A stretch of DNA of 64,000 nt, from assembly GCF_021043365.1 (NCBI RefSeq), contig NZ_JAJNDU010000001.1, positions 682,001-746,000 on the forward strand, in the 5' to 3' direction. The stretch is from Sphingomonas sp. IC-11 (lineage in GTDB: Bacteria > Pseudomonadota > Alphaproteobacteria > Sphingomonadales > Sphingomonadaceae). The translations under genes were made by a program, and so were the position numbers. The first letter of the stretch is position 1; every line of letters starts with the position of its first letter. Below are positions 17,022-26,043 of this stretch, in pieces. The notes under the pieces were generated by a model that was not told where the DNA came from, did not search any database, and saw only the letters and a list, made by a program, of their open reading frames with translations.

Positions 17022-17788
17022 CGCTTCAACTCCCGCACTGGCGCTCCGTCGCGCAAGGAGACACCCCTGCGATCGGCTGCGCGTTTAGCGGCGAGGTAGG
17101 CAGCGCCCACAGTTGTGAGCGCGAGAAAGCCAACCACCAGCGCGTCAGCGGCCATCATGATCCACACGAGCCATTCCGGCCGCCCGATCGCGCCATAACC
17201 AAGGACGTAGTGCAGCGCCATCAGCGGTAGTGCGCCGGCCACCATATACGCCACTGTACGCCAGAAACTGCCGGCCATGATCGCGATTGAGCGCAGGGGG
17301 CCGATCTGCGCATTGCCGAGCGGCCAGGCCACCAGCCACGCGGCAAGGTAAACCGCGACGACGCTGACCCCTACTGTCGTGATCAGCTCAGCATAGGAGG
17401 ACAGACGCGGCGCAAGGCCCAGCACGACGCCAATGGGAGGACCGAAAAGCGCCAGCCATTGCCATGCCGCCTGGATACCGAATTGCACCCCGAAAAGGGT
17501 TGCGGCCGGCCGCTCGATCCGCTTTGCCCGACGTGCGTCGCGATTCCAGGCGATGAAGCGTACGAACCAATAGCCCGGCAGAAGGAGGGCCAGGACCTTG
17601 GCAAAGCCAAGGGTAAGACGCCGTTGATCGAACGCGGCGGAGGCGGTGAGGCCGTGCTGGTAGAACCCGAGATCTATTTCTACAACGTGTTGCGCAAACT
17701 CGATCACGACCGGGATCGAAAACAGGATCGGCAACGCCAGTGCGAACGCCGCACCGTCCGCATATAGCTGTTTTACGTCCCGCCACAT
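17018..17788 (-). CDS. Multi-pass inner-membrane protein of unknown function
   Basis: 256 aa with about five or six hydrophobic segments (around residues 14-32, 62-80, 104-125, 140-158, 170-195 and 205-230). No recognised family motif. The stop overlaps the start of the beta-helix protein gene, so the pair forms an operon. It could act in export or assembly with that protein, which is speculation. Confidence 0.65.
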   Translation of the reverse strand: MWRDVKQLYADGAAFALALPILFSIPVVIEFAQHVVEIDLGFYQHGLTASAAFDQRRLTLGFAKVLALLLPGYWFVRFIAWNRDARRAKRIERPAATLFGVQFGIQAAWQWLALFGPPIGVVLGLAPRLSSYAELITTVGVSVVAVYLAAWLVAWPLGNAQIGPLRSIAIMAGSFWRTVAYMVAGALPLMALHYVLGYGAIGRPEWLVWIMMAADALVVGFLALTTVGAAYLAAKRAADRRGVSLRDGAPVRELKR

Positions 17789-17915
17789 GGTGGAAGGCTT
17801 TAGGGAAGTATCGAACCCGCCGCGAGTGCGGTGATGACGGACCGTGACACGAATGGTCCGTTGCGGGGATTACCGTGCTCCAGCGAAAACCGGAGCACGG
17901 GATGACCAACCGATA

Positions 17916-18815
17916 TCAGGCCGTGAGGAGACGCTTTTCGCCAGCGATCTTCATCATCGCCTTTTGCAGCTTCTCAAAGGCGCGAACCTCGATCTGACGG
18001 ACACGCTCACGGCTGACGCCGTACACCTGGCTGAGCTCCTCCAGGGTCTTCGGATCGTCCGTGAGACGACGCTCGGTCAGGATGTGCTTCTCGCGATCGT
18101 TGAGGCTGTCCATCGCGTTGACGAGCATGCCGTGACGAACGTCCGCTTCTTGAGCTTCAGCGACGACCTGATCCTGCAGGGGCGAGTCATCCTGCAGCCA
18201 ATCCTGCCACTGGCCCTCGCCATCCTCGCGCATGGAGACGTTGAGCGACGTGTCGCCGCCCATCGCCATGCGGCGATTCATGCTGACCACATCTGCCTCG
18301 GTCACGCCGAGGTCGGTGGCGATCTTCTGCACGTCCTCGGGGCGCAGGTCGCCGTCCTCAAACGCATCGAGTCGCGCCTTCATGCGCCGAAGGTTGAAGA
18401 ACAGCTTCTTCTGCGCCGCGGTGGTGCCCATCTTCACAAGGCTCCACGACCGCAGGATGAATTCCTGGATCGAGGCGCGAATCCACCACATCGCATAGGT
18501 GGCGAGACGGAAGCCGCGATCCGGCTCGAACTTCTTCACACCCTGCATCAGGCCGATGTTGCCCTCGCTGATCAGCTCGGACACGGGCAAGCCATACCCG
18601 CGATAACCCATCGCGATCTTCGCAACGAGACGCAGGTGGCTGGTGACCAACTGGGCTGCCGCCTCCGGATCGCCATGTTCCTGAAAACGCTTCGCGAGCA
18701 TATACTCCTGCTCGGGCGCCAGGATGGGGAACTTCTTGATCTCGGCGAGGTAGCGGTTGAGGCTCTGCTCGCCGCCGAGCGCGGGGATCGTCGCAGGGAC
18801 GTTGCCGCTAGCCAT
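17916..18815 (-). CDS. rpoH: RNA polymerase heat-shock sigma factor RpoH (sigma-32)
   Basis: 299 aa. The RpoH box QKKLFFNLR separates it from RpoD. Region 2 is visible as DLV-like SELISEGNIGLMQGVKKFEP and YAMWWIRASIQEFI, and region 4 as EELSQVYGVSRERVRQIEVRAFEKLQ. It directs transcription of chaperone and protease genes. A 9-bp hairpin without a T-run lies 16-43 nt beyond the stop (17873-17900). The start codon at 18815 follows a GGGAGATT ribosome site. Confidence 0.95.
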   Translation of the reverse strand: MASGNVPATIPALGGEQSLNRYLAEIKKFPILAPEQEYMLAKRFQEHGDPEAAAQLVTSHLRLVAKIAMGYRGYGLPVSELISEGNIGLMQGVKKFEPDRGFRLATYAMWWIRASIQEFILRSWSLVKMGTTAAQKKLFFNLRRMKARLDAFEDGDLRPEDVQKIATDLGVTEADVVSMNRRMAMGGDTSLNVSMREDGEGQWQDWLQDDSPLQDQVVAEAQEADVRHGMLVNAMDSLNDREKHILTERRLTDDPKTLEELSQVYGVSRERVRQIEVRAFEKLQKAMMKIAGEKRLLTA

Positions 18816-18875
18816 GAGTACCTAATCTCCCTTTCCGGGGAAACGCCCGTCGCCTGTTGGCGAGGCGCTTTGACC

Positions 18876-19823
18876 CTATACGTCGAGTTGACTGAACAGT
18901 TCCTGCATGTCTGCAGGCATCACGCTTTCGAACGATAAAGCGACACTTGTGATCGGATGAACGAACCCCAGCCTGGCGGCGTGAAGCGCCTGGCGGCGGA
19001 ATGAAAGTTCATCAAGTTGACGCTTATGAGCTGGTTTTGTTCTACCATAGACCGGGTCGCCCAGCAAGGCGTGGCCGATCGAGGCCATGTGCACGCGGAC
19101 CTGGTGCGTGCGTCCGGTTTCCAGCCGGCATTCCACCAACGCAGCTTCGCGCAGGCGCTGCTCCGTACGGTAGTGCGTGACCGCTCGCTTGCCATTCGAG
19201 ACAATCGCCACCTTCTTGCGGTTGTGCGGCGAGCGGGCGAGCGGGGCATCCACAGTGCCCGCAGGCGGCATGGGATAGCCGCCGACGATCGCCTTGTAAC
19301 GGCGGTCGATCGTATGCGCGGCAAATTGCTTCGCCAGGCCTTCATGCGCGCGATCAGTCTTGGCCGCGACCATCAGGCCGGAGGTATCCTTGTCGATGCG
19401 GTGGACAATCCCCGGCCGGGCAACCCCGCCGATACCCGAAAGCGAGCCGCCACAATGATGCAGCAATGCGTTTACCAGCGTCCCGTCCAGATTGCCGGCA
19501 GCGGGATGGACCACCAGCCCCGCAGGCTTGTCGATAACGATGAGGTGTTCATCCTCGAACGCCACCACGAGCGGAATATCCTGCGCTTCGTTGTGCGCGG
19601 GCGCCGGCGCCGGGACAGCGACCGCGAAAACCTCTCCAGCGGACGCACGCTTCGCAGGATCGCGGACCAACGTGCCGTCCCGTTCAACGTGCCCTGCGTT
19701 GATCAGCACCTTGAGCCGCTCACGCGAAAGGGTAGGCACGGCATCCGCCAGGGCGCGATCCAGCCGCCAGCCATCTGCAGCTGGAGCGATGGTCGCTTGA
19801 ATGACAGAAACCCCCCGGTCCAT
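18876..19823 (-). CDS. rluD: RluD-type 23S rRNA pseudouridine synthase
   Basis: 315 aa with an S4 RNA-binding domain (about residues 15-75: RLDRALADAVPTLSRERLKVLI) and a RluA-family catalytic domain containing HRIDKDTSGLMV with the catalytic Asp. The RLETGRTHQVRVHMASIGHAL block completes the family signature. S4 plus catalytic domain indicates RluD (U1911/1915/1917 of helix 69) rather than RluA. The RluC alternative cannot be fully excluded. Divergent from the JAMM peptidase gene with 12 bp between starts. Confidence 0.88.
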   Translation of the reverse strand: MDRGVSVIQATIAPAADGWRLDRALADAVPTLSRERLKVLINAGHVERDGTLVRDPAKRASAGEVFAVAVPAPAPAHNEAQDIPLVVAFEDEHLIVIDKPAGLVVHPAAGNLDGTLVNALLHHCGGSLSGIGGVARPGIVHRIDKDTSGLMVAAKTDRAHEGLAKQFAAHTIDRRYKAIVGGYPMPPAGTVDAPLARSPHNRKKVAIVSNGKRAVTHYRTEQRLREAALVECRLETGRTHQVRVHMASIGHALLGDPVYGRTKPAHKRQLDELSFRRQALHAARLGFVHPITSVALSFESVMPADMQELFSQLDV

Positions 19824-19835
19824 TGAGTGTACTAG

Positions 19836-20246
19836 ATGGATATGACGCTCCAGATTTCAAGATTGCTGGCTGCCCAAATCGTTTCGGAAACGATGCGTTT
19901 TCCGGTTGAGACCTGCGGGCTCCTACTGGGCAAGGATAGCGTCGTGGAAGCAATCGAGCCATGCGATAACGTCCACCCCGAGCCAGCTACCCATTTCGAA
20001 CTGGATCCCGCAGCCCTGTTCCGTGCCCTGCGGCGGGCGCGTGCAGGCGGGCTGCAGGTGATCGGGCATTATCATTCACATCCGTCCGGCATCGCGATCC
20101 CCTCCGCGACTGATGCTGCCCAGGCGGCTCCCGATGGCGCCTTTTGGATGATCGTGGCAGGTACCGATCTGACCGCGTGGCGCGCATCAAGCGACGGAGC
20201 GGTGCACGGCCGCTTTGATCCGGTGGCGCTCGCCATTGCACCCTAA
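19836..20246 (+). CDS. JAMM/MPN+ (M67) metallopeptidase
   Basis: 136 aa. The JAMM motif is complete: Glu in FPVETCGLLLG, then HYHSHPSG and SATD supplying His, His and Asp zinc ligands. Bacterial stand-alone JAMM proteins act in sulfur-carrier processing or as isopeptidases; no ThiS/MoaD-like gene is adjacent to indicate a substrate. It lies 24 bp before chpT, on the same strand as the che genes, and may be co-transcribed with them. An ATG two codons further in (19842) is also possible. Confidence 0.85.
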   Translation: MDMTLQISRLLAAQIVSETMRFPVETCGLLLGKDSVVEAIEPCDNVHPEPATHFELDPAALFRALRRARAGGLQVIGHYHSHPSGIAIPSATDAAQAAPDGAFWMIVAGTDLTAWRASSDGAVHGRFDPVALAIAP

Positions 20247-20270
20247 AGTCGGCTGCGTCATGGAGCGGTA

Positions 20271-20915
20271 ATGACGATTGATCCCGTTGAGTTCGCAAGC
20301 CTCCTTTGCTCGCGGTTGTGCCATGATCTGCTGTCGCCGATCGGGGCCCTCAACAACGGGCTGGAGCTGCTTGCCGACGAAACCGACCCGGCAATGCGCG
20401 AGCGGTGCATGGAGCTGATGGCCGAAAGCGCGCGCACGTCGGCGGCAAAGCTCAAGTTCTTCCGCCTGGCGTTCGGGGCGGCTGGTGGCTTCGGCGAAGC
20501 GGTAGACACGCGGGAAGCGCAGCAGGCAATCGAGGGGCTGTTCGGCGAGACCAAGCGATTGCAGGTCAATTGGCTCGTGGATGAGCCGATGATGCCAAAG
20601 GCGGCAATCAAGGTGCTGCTCAACATGGCGATGATCGCCGGCGACACTCTGGTCCGCGGCGGCTCGCTCGATATCGGTAGCGAGACGAACGAAACCGCCA
20701 TCGAGATCGTGCTAAAGGTCGAGGGGCCCCGCATCACCCTGGACGAAGAGCTGCGATCGACGCTGGTGGAAGGGCAGGCCTCCGAAGCGATCACCCCGCG
20801 CGCCGCCGCCGCCTTCCTGGTGCATGAAATGGTGAAAAGCGCGCAAGGACGCGTGCTGGTCAGCGCGCCGGCAGACAATGTCATGCTGTTCGGCGCGACG
20901 ATGCGCCCAAGGTAA
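20271..20915 (+). CDS. chpT: Histidine phosphotransferase ChpT
   Basis: 214 aa. The DHp-like N-terminus LCSRLCHDLLSPIGALNNGL carries the phospho-acceptor His18 and matches ChpT, which relays phosphate from the hybrid kinase CckA to CtrA and CpdR. The C-terminal half is a degenerate ATPase-like fold without nucleotide motifs, as in ChpT. It controls cell cycle and motility in alphaproteobacteria. cheA follows at 39 bp on the same strand, which links the cell-cycle relay and chemotaxis genes. Confidence 0.9.
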   Translation: MTIDPVEFASLLCSRLCHDLLSPIGALNNGLELLADETDPAMRERCMELMAESARTSAAKLKFFRLAFGAAGGFGEAVDTREAQQAIEGLFGETKRLQVNWLVDEPMMPKAAIKVLLNMAMIAGDTLVRGGSLDIGSETNETAIEIVLKVEGPRITLDEELRSTLVEGQASEAITPRAAAAFLVHEMVKSAQGRVLVSAPADNVMLFGATMRPR

Positions 20916-20954
20916 ACCAGGAATTTACCCGTGCCGGTGCAAGGCCGGTACGCA

Positions 20955-23231
20955 ATGGACGATCTGCTGCAGGAATTTATCGCGGAAACCCGCGAGACAT
21001 TGGCCGCTCTGTCAGGCGAGATCGTCGCTTGGGAGGCAGATCCGTCCGATCGCGCGCGGCTCGATGCGATCTTCCGCTTCGTTCACACCGTCAAAGGCAG
21101 TTGCGGGTTCCTGGATCTGCCGAGGCTCGCCCGGCTGAGCCATGCGGCCGAGGACGTGCTTCAGGCGGTACGCTCCGGCGAGCGGGCCCCAGATGCTCAG
21201 CTCGTATCCGCGGTACTCGCGATCATCGACCGGATCGGCGAGATCGTGGAAGCGATCGATGCTGGCGCGGGACTGGACGACAGCGGCGAAGACCTGCTGC
21301 TCGCCGCGCTGGAGGGGAAAGAGAGCCCGGCGCCGCTGAAGCTGGTACCGCCGACGCCAGCGAACGCCAATGCGCCAAGGGCGGCGACCCGAAGCATTCG
21401 GCTATCCGTCGACCTGCTCGACCGGATGATGAACGGCGTGTCGGAGATGGTGCTGGCGCGCAACGAGCTTGCCCGCCGGCTGCGCGAGAGTGGCGATCCG
21501 TCGCTTGAGACCGCCATCGATCGGCTCTCGCTCACCGTTTCGGAACTGCGGGATACCGTCACCCGCACCCGAATGCAGGCAATCGAATCGCTGTTCTCGG
21601 CCTTGCCGCGGCTGGTTCGCGACACTGCGGGAACACTGGGCAAGAAGGTGTCCCTGGCCATCGACGGAGCGGACGTCGAGCTTGATCGCGAGATGATCGA
21701 ACTGCTGCGTGATCCGCTTGTTCACATCGTGCGCAACGCGATCGATCACGGCATCGAAGCGCCGGACGACCGGCGGCGCGCAGGCAAGCCGGAGGCCGGG
21801 CGGCTGTCGATTGTCGCACGGCAGTCCGGCAACCGGATTATCGTCGAAATCAGCGACGACGGGTGCGGCATCGACACGGCGCGGCTGCTGAAGAAGCGCA
21901 TCGAGCAGGAGCCTGCGCGCGCGGCGGAACTGAGCGCGCTGAGCGAACGGGCACGGCTGGATCTCGTGTTCGAACCCGGGCTTTCGTCGCGCGATGATGT
22001 GACCGCGACGTCGGGGCGCGGCGTCGGGATGGATGTGGTGCGCACCAACGTCGAGCAGATCGGCGGCAGCATCCGGCTTCACAATATTCCCGGTCGGGGC
22101 CTGACGACGACCATCGAAGTACCGCTCACGCTGGCGATCCTGTCGGCGGTCATCATCGGTGCCGGGTCGGATCGTTATGCCGTGCCGCGGCAGGCGGTTG
22201 AAGAGATCGTGGCTGTCAACTCGGCGGCCGTGCGCATCGACACCGTGGGCGACGCGCTGCTGGCGACGGTGAGGGGAAGGCGGCTGCCGGTGGTGAGGCT
22301 TGGCGAGGTGCTGGGAACCACCGAAACGCTCGGCGACATGCTGATGATCGTGAACCTGCCCGGTGGCAGCTTTGCGCTCGGGGTGGATTGCGTCGACGAC
22401 ACGCAGGAACTCGTCGTGAAGCCGGTCGCACCCGCAGTGATGGCGGCGGGCCTGTATGCGGGGCAGATGTTGCCCGATACGGGCGTACCGTTGCTGCTGC
22501 TGGACTGTGCCGGTGTCGCTGCGGCGGCTGGCGTTTCGTTCGAGCGCGCGGTGGAAGCCGAGGTTGAAGAGAAAGAGCCGGTCGCTGAGGGGACGTCGGC
22601 GCTGCTGTTCGAGGCGCTAGACGGCGAGCGGCGGTTGATCCCGTTAAGTGCGGTGGAGCGCATCGAAGCGGTTCAGGCGGAAGCGATCCGTCAAGCCGGC
22701 GGGCGGTGGTGGGCGACGGCGCGTGAGGGACTGACAGCGCTGTTCGTCGATACGGAGGCGCCGCTGACAGAAGGGGAGCTGGCGGTGCTGATGCTGCCCG
22801 ATGTGGAAACCGCCACCGGATTTCTCGTCCGCCGCGCGCTCGATATCGTCACTTACAGCGATGACCTCTTGCCCTCGGGCAAGTTCGGGGTCAGCGGCAT
22901 CCTGGTGCTGGATGGCGAGCCGGTTGAGGTGATCGACCCGGCTTGCCTGACGCAGCAACCCGCCGGCAGCGGCACGCCCCCGATCTGCCTGATGCAAGGC
23001 GGCGATACCGCATGGGTTGAGGCGATGCTGAGCCCGTTGATCGAGGCTGCCGGCTATCGTGTGACGCACCAGCTGGCGCCGGGCGAGAGGGCGGCGGTGA
23101 CGTTGGCCGCCGGTGACGACGTACCGGCCGGGGGGCAAGTGGTACGGCTGACCCGCGATCCTGACACCGGCCGGCCGCTGCTGGATTCCCGTGCGCTGGC
23201 CAATGCGCTGGCGGCGGGGGCAGGGCGATGA
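20955..23231 (+). CDS. cheA: Chemotaxis histidine kinase CheA with extra C-terminal domains
   Basis: 758 aa. Domains in order: Hpt/P1 with His44 in FRFVHTVKGSCGF; P3 dimerisation (RLSVDLLDRMMNGVSEM); HATPase P4 with HIVRNAIDHGIE, ISDDGCGID and GRGVGMDVV; a CheW-like P5; a second CheW-like domain (about 540-660); and a C-terminal receiver-shaped segment whose acidic pocket is missing. No clear P2 domain for CheY docking is seen. The start MDDLLQEF at 20955 is typical of CheA; a GTG at 20931 is an alternative. It overlaps cheW by 4 nt. Confidence 0.93.
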   Translation: MDDLLQEFIAETRETLAALSGEIVAWEADPSDRARLDAIFRFVHTVKGSCGFLDLPRLARLSHAAEDVLQAVRSGERAPDAQLVSAVLAIIDRIGEIVEAIDAGAGLDDSGEDLLLAALEGKESPAPLKLVPPTPANANAPRAATRSIRLSVDLLDRMMNGVSEMVLARNELARRLRESGDPSLETAIDRLSLTVSELRDTVTRTRMQAIESLFSALPRLVRDTAGTLGKKVSLAIDGADVELDREMIELLRDPLVHIVRNAIDHGIEAPDDRRRAGKPEAGRLSIVARQSGNRIIVEISDDGCGIDTARLLKKRIEQEPARAAELSALSERARLDLVFEPGLSSRDDVTATSGRGVGMDVVRTNVEQIGGSIRLHNIPGRGLTTTIEVPLTLAILSAVIIGAGSDRYAVPRQAVEEIVAVNSAAVRIDTVGDALLATVRGRRLPVVRLGEVLGTTETLGDMLMIVNLPGGSFALGVDCVDDTQELVVKPVAPAVMAAGLYAGQMLPDTGVPLLLLDCAGVAAAAGVSFERAVEAEVEEKEPVAEGTSALLFEALDGERRLIPLSAVERIEAVQAEAIRQAGGRWWATAREGLTALFVDTEAPLTEGELAVLMLPDVETATGFLVRRALDIVTYSDDLLPSGKFGVSGILVLDGEPVEVIDPACLTQQPAGSGTPPICLMQGGDTAWVEAMLSPLIEAAGYRVTHQLAPGERAAVTLAAGDDVPAGGQVVRLTRDPDTGRPLLDSRALANALAAGAGR

Positions 23232-23659
23232 GCGGCACGCTTCATCTCCTCGCGCACGTAGGCGGCCGCGCCATCGCGGTTCCGGCGGATGCCGTGGAGT
23301 CGGTCGTTGATATCGCCACGATCGTGGCGGCACCACGCGCGCATCCGGCAGTACGCGGCCTGGCGGCGCTGCGCAGCCGGGTGGTAACGGTGATCGACAC
23401 CTGGCGCTTGCTCGATCTTCCGCCGCCGGACGAGGACGCAAGGCGTGCGATCATCACGGTGGTGGATGGGCATCACCATGCGGTGCTCGTCGATACGCTG
23501 GAAGATGTTGCACCGATCGAAGTGGAGCCGGTGCCGCCGGGCCTATCGTTCGGCCAGCGCTGGGCCGATGTAACGACCGGATCGGCAGACCGCGGCGGGG
23601 AACCGCTGCTGGTGATCGATATCGCTCGGCTGGTCAGCTCGATCGTGGCGGCCGGTTAA
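23228..23659 (+). CDS. cheW: Chemotaxis coupling protein CheW
   Basis: 143 aa CheW/SH3-like protein. Family positions are visible in AIAVPADAVESVVD, the VRGLAALRSRVVTVIDTWRLL core and a terminal LLVIDIARLV strand. It bridges receptors and CheA. It is translationally coupled to cheA by an ATGA overlap. It is diverged and somewhat short compared with typical CheW proteins. Confidence 0.88.
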   Translation: MSGTLHLLAHVGGRAIAVPADAVESVVDIATIVAAPRAHPAVRGLAALRSRVVTVIDTWRLLDLPPPDEDARRAIITVVDGHHHAVLVDTLEDVAPIEVEPVPPGLSFGQRWADVTTGSADRGGEPLLVIDIARLVSSIVAAG

Positions 23660-23720
23660 CACCGTTCTTACGCTTGCCGTCCCATAATTGATGAACCAGC
23701 CAATGATGAGGTTCCAAATC

Positions 23721-24086
23721 ATGAAGTCGTGTCTCGTCGTTGACGACTCGAAGGTTATCCGGAAGGTCGCGCGACACATTCTGGAAGGACTCGATTTCAC
23801 CGTGTCCGAGGCCGGCGATGGGCAGGAGGCGCTTGATGCCTGTCTTGCCAGCGCACCTGACGTAATCCTGCTCGACTGGAACATGCCGGTGATGAGCGGC
23901 ATGGATTTCCTGCGCGCGCTGCGTGAAACCGACATCAGCCCGCGGCCCAAGGTGGTGTTCTGCACCACAGAGAACGGCATGGCCCACATCCGCGCCGCCA
24001 TCGAGGCGGGCGCCGACGAATACGTCATGAAGCCGTTCGATCGCGAGACGCTGGCCAGCAAGCTGCAGATCGTCGGCGTCGCCTGA
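23721..24086 (+). CDS. cheY: Chemotaxis response regulator CheY
   Basis: 121-aa single receiver domain. Acidic residues Asp8 and Asp9, phospho-acceptor Asp52 (ILLDWNMPVMSG), Thr in FCTTEN and Lys in YVMKPFD are all present, so it should be phosphorylated by CheA. No output domain; it would bind the flagellar switch or act as a phosphate sink. ATG 23721 was chosen over three earlier in-frame starts because the receiver begins there and GAGG lies nine bases upstream. Confidence 0.92.
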   Translation: MKSCLVVDDSKVIRKVARHILEGLDFTVSEAGDGQEALDACLASAPDVILLDWNMPVMSGMDFLRALRETDISPRPKVVFCTTENGMAHIRAAIEAGADEYVMKPFDRETLASKLQIVGVA

Positions 24087-24091
24087 ACGCC

Positions 24092-25153
24092 ATGGCCCGA
24101 TCCCAGGCCTTGTCCGCTACTCTGGCGAGTGCGCGTGCCCGCGTGCTGATCGTCGACGATTCCTCCGTCGCGCGCGCCGTGCTGACGCGGATGGTGGAGG
24201 AAGCGGCGGCCTGTTCGGTGGCAGCGGCGGTGCCCGATATTGCGGGGGCACTGCGGTTCCTTGCCGCCGATCGGGTCGATGTGATCCTGCTCGACCTCGA
24301 GATGCCGGGTATTCATGGGCTGGTTGGCCTGCCGGATATCATTGCGGCGGGGGCCGGGGCGAAGGTGCTGGTGGTTTCCTCGGCGGCCGGCGAGGGCGCT
24401 GCCGCGACCATCGAGGCGCTGGCGCTGGGGGCGGCGGATACGCTGGTGAAGCCGGGCCGCTACGTGACGGCAGGCAGCTTCGCCATGACTCTGGCGGAAA
24501 AGCTGATCCGGCTGGCCGAGCAGTCGGAGCCGGTCCTGCGGCCTGCAACGGCGCAGCCTGCCGCTCACCATGACTTCGACGTGGTCGCGATCGGGGCCTC
24601 TACGGGCGGGATTCATGCGCTGAACAGCCTGCTCCAGGCGCTGCCGGCGACGTTTAGAAAGCCGATCGTGATTACCCAGCATCTGCCCGCCAGCTTCATT
24701 CCCTATTTTGCGGGACAAGTGGCCACCGCCACCGGACGCATGTGCCAGGTTGCGGCTGACAAGATGGTGATTGGCGACGATATGATCCTGGTCGCGCCAG
24801 GTGACGCGCATGTGACGGCGGTGCCGCTGCCGAAGGGACGGGCCGCCATCCGGCTGAACCGCGATCCCGTGGCGAACGGCAACATGCCGTCCGTTGATCC
24901 GATGTTCGAAAGCTTCGCGGATTGCTTTGGGCCCCGCCTGCTGGCGGTGGTGCTGAGCGGCATGGGGCGTGACGGCTTTGCCGGGGCACGACGGGTGCGG
25001 TCGGCAGGCGGCACCGTGGTCGCGCAGGATCAGACAAGCTCCGTCGTGTGGGGGATGCCGGGCGCAGTTGCGGCTGCCGGTCTCGCCAACGCCGTGCTGA
25101 CGCCCGGAGCAATCGGCGACTATATCGCCGCTCAACACGGCGTAGCGGCGTGA
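24092..25153 (+). CDS. cheB: Chemoreceptor methylesterase/deamidase CheB
   Basis: 353 aa: receiver domain (VLIVDDSSVARAVL, phospho-Asp in ILLDLEMPG) plus the C-terminal methylesterase with catalytic Ser in IGASTGG, His in ITQHLPASF and Asp in LSGMGRDGFAG. It demethylates receptor glutamates in adaptation. Its stop overlaps the GTG start of cheR. Confidence 0.95.
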   Translation: MARSQALSATLASARARVLIVDDSSVARAVLTRMVEEAAACSVAAAVPDIAGALRFLAADRVDVILLDLEMPGIHGLVGLPDIIAAGAGAKVLVVSSAAGEGAAATIEALALGAADTLVKPGRYVTAGSFAMTLAEKLIRLAEQSEPVLRPATAQPAAHHDFDVVAIGASTGGIHALNSLLQALPATFRKPIVITQHLPASFIPYFAGQVATATGRMCQVAADKMVIGDDMILVAPGDAHVTAVPLPKGRAAIRLNRDPVANGNMPSVDPMFESFADCFGPRLLAVVLSGMGRDGFAGARRVRSAGGTVVAQDQTSSVVWGMPGAVAAAGLANAVLTPGAIGDYIAAQHGVAA

Positions 25154-25968
25154 TCGCTGATCGCACCCTTGCGCTGAGCGATGCCAGCGCAGTCACCATG
25201 TCCGCGCTCGCCGCCCTGCTGGAGGCGCGCACGGGTCAGCGGATTGCGCCCAATCGCGCGTGGAGGATCGACACCGCGCTGAAGCCGATCGCCGTCGAAC
25301 GGGGCGCCGCCTCGATCGACGAACTGGTCGCGGGTGTGCGCGACGGTAGCAACATCGCGTTGGCCGATCGCATCGTCGACGCGCTGCTGAACCAGGAAAC
25401 GTCCTTCTTTCGCGACGGGGGCGCGATCGAGGCCGCCGCGGAGGCAATCACCGCCGTCTCGAACGGCACACCGCGCATCTGGTGCGCGGGCTGCTCCACG
25501 GGGCAGGAGCCGCTGTCGCTTTCCATTGCCCTGACCGAAAGAGGGACGGCGCACGAACTCGTCGCCACGGATGTCTCCGGCCTGGCGATCAACCGAGCGC
25601 GCGCTGGCCGCTACTCACAATTCGAGATCCAGCGCGGACTGCCCATCCGCCGCATGTTGCGTTGGTTTGATCAGGACGGCTCGGACTGGATCGCTCAGCC
25701 CGAGCTGGTGCGGCGGATCACTTGGCGTCGCAGCAATCTGGTACTGGATGCGCCGCCCGCAGGAGGGCTTGACGGCATTTTCTGCCGCAATGTCCTGTTT
25801 TATCTCGCGCCCGATCTTCGCCCGCGCGTGCTCGACACAATCGCGCGCGCGCTTCGGCCTGGCGGTTTGCTGATGCTGGGCGCCGGGGAGACGGTGCTTG
25901 GTCAATCGAGCCGCTTTGCACCCAGCAAGCGCTTCCGGGGCCTGTACGAGCTGAGCCCAAACGGGTGA
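25150..25968 (+). CDS. cheR: Chemoreceptor methyltransferase CheR
   Basis: 272 aa SAM-dependent methyltransferase. The SAM site is seen in WCAGCSTGQEPLSLSI, followed by ATDVSGLAINRARAGRYS and the CheR-specific FCRNVLFYL. The start is GTG 25150, forming a GTGA overlap with the cheB stop. The frame extends further upstream inside cheB, but without CheR sequence. Last gene of the che cluster; no receptor gene lies in the window. Confidence 0.93.
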   Translation: MIADRTLALSDASAVTMSALAALLEARTGQRIAPNRAWRIDTALKPIAVERGAASIDELVAGVRDGSNIALADRIVDALLNQETSFFRDGGAIEAAAEAITAVSNGTPRIWCAGCSTGQEPLSLSIALTERGTAHELVATDVSGLAINRARAGRYSQFEIQRGLPIRRMLRWFDQDGSDWIAQPELVRRITWRRSNLVLDAPPAGGLDGIFCRNVLFYLAPDLRPRVLDTIARALRPGGLLMLGAGETVLGQSSRFAPSKRFRGLYELSPNG

Positions 25969-26043
25969 TGGGCATGGCCGTAGCCGGGTAGCGGCACGGG
26001 ATGCTAGGGTCGCGCATCCTATCGCGGGGCCGCAGGAGTAATC

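Noticed and set aside
17873-17900. 9-bp hairpin after rpoH as a terminator
   Set aside because: The stem is good but no T-run follows on the minus strand, so it was not listed as a terminator.
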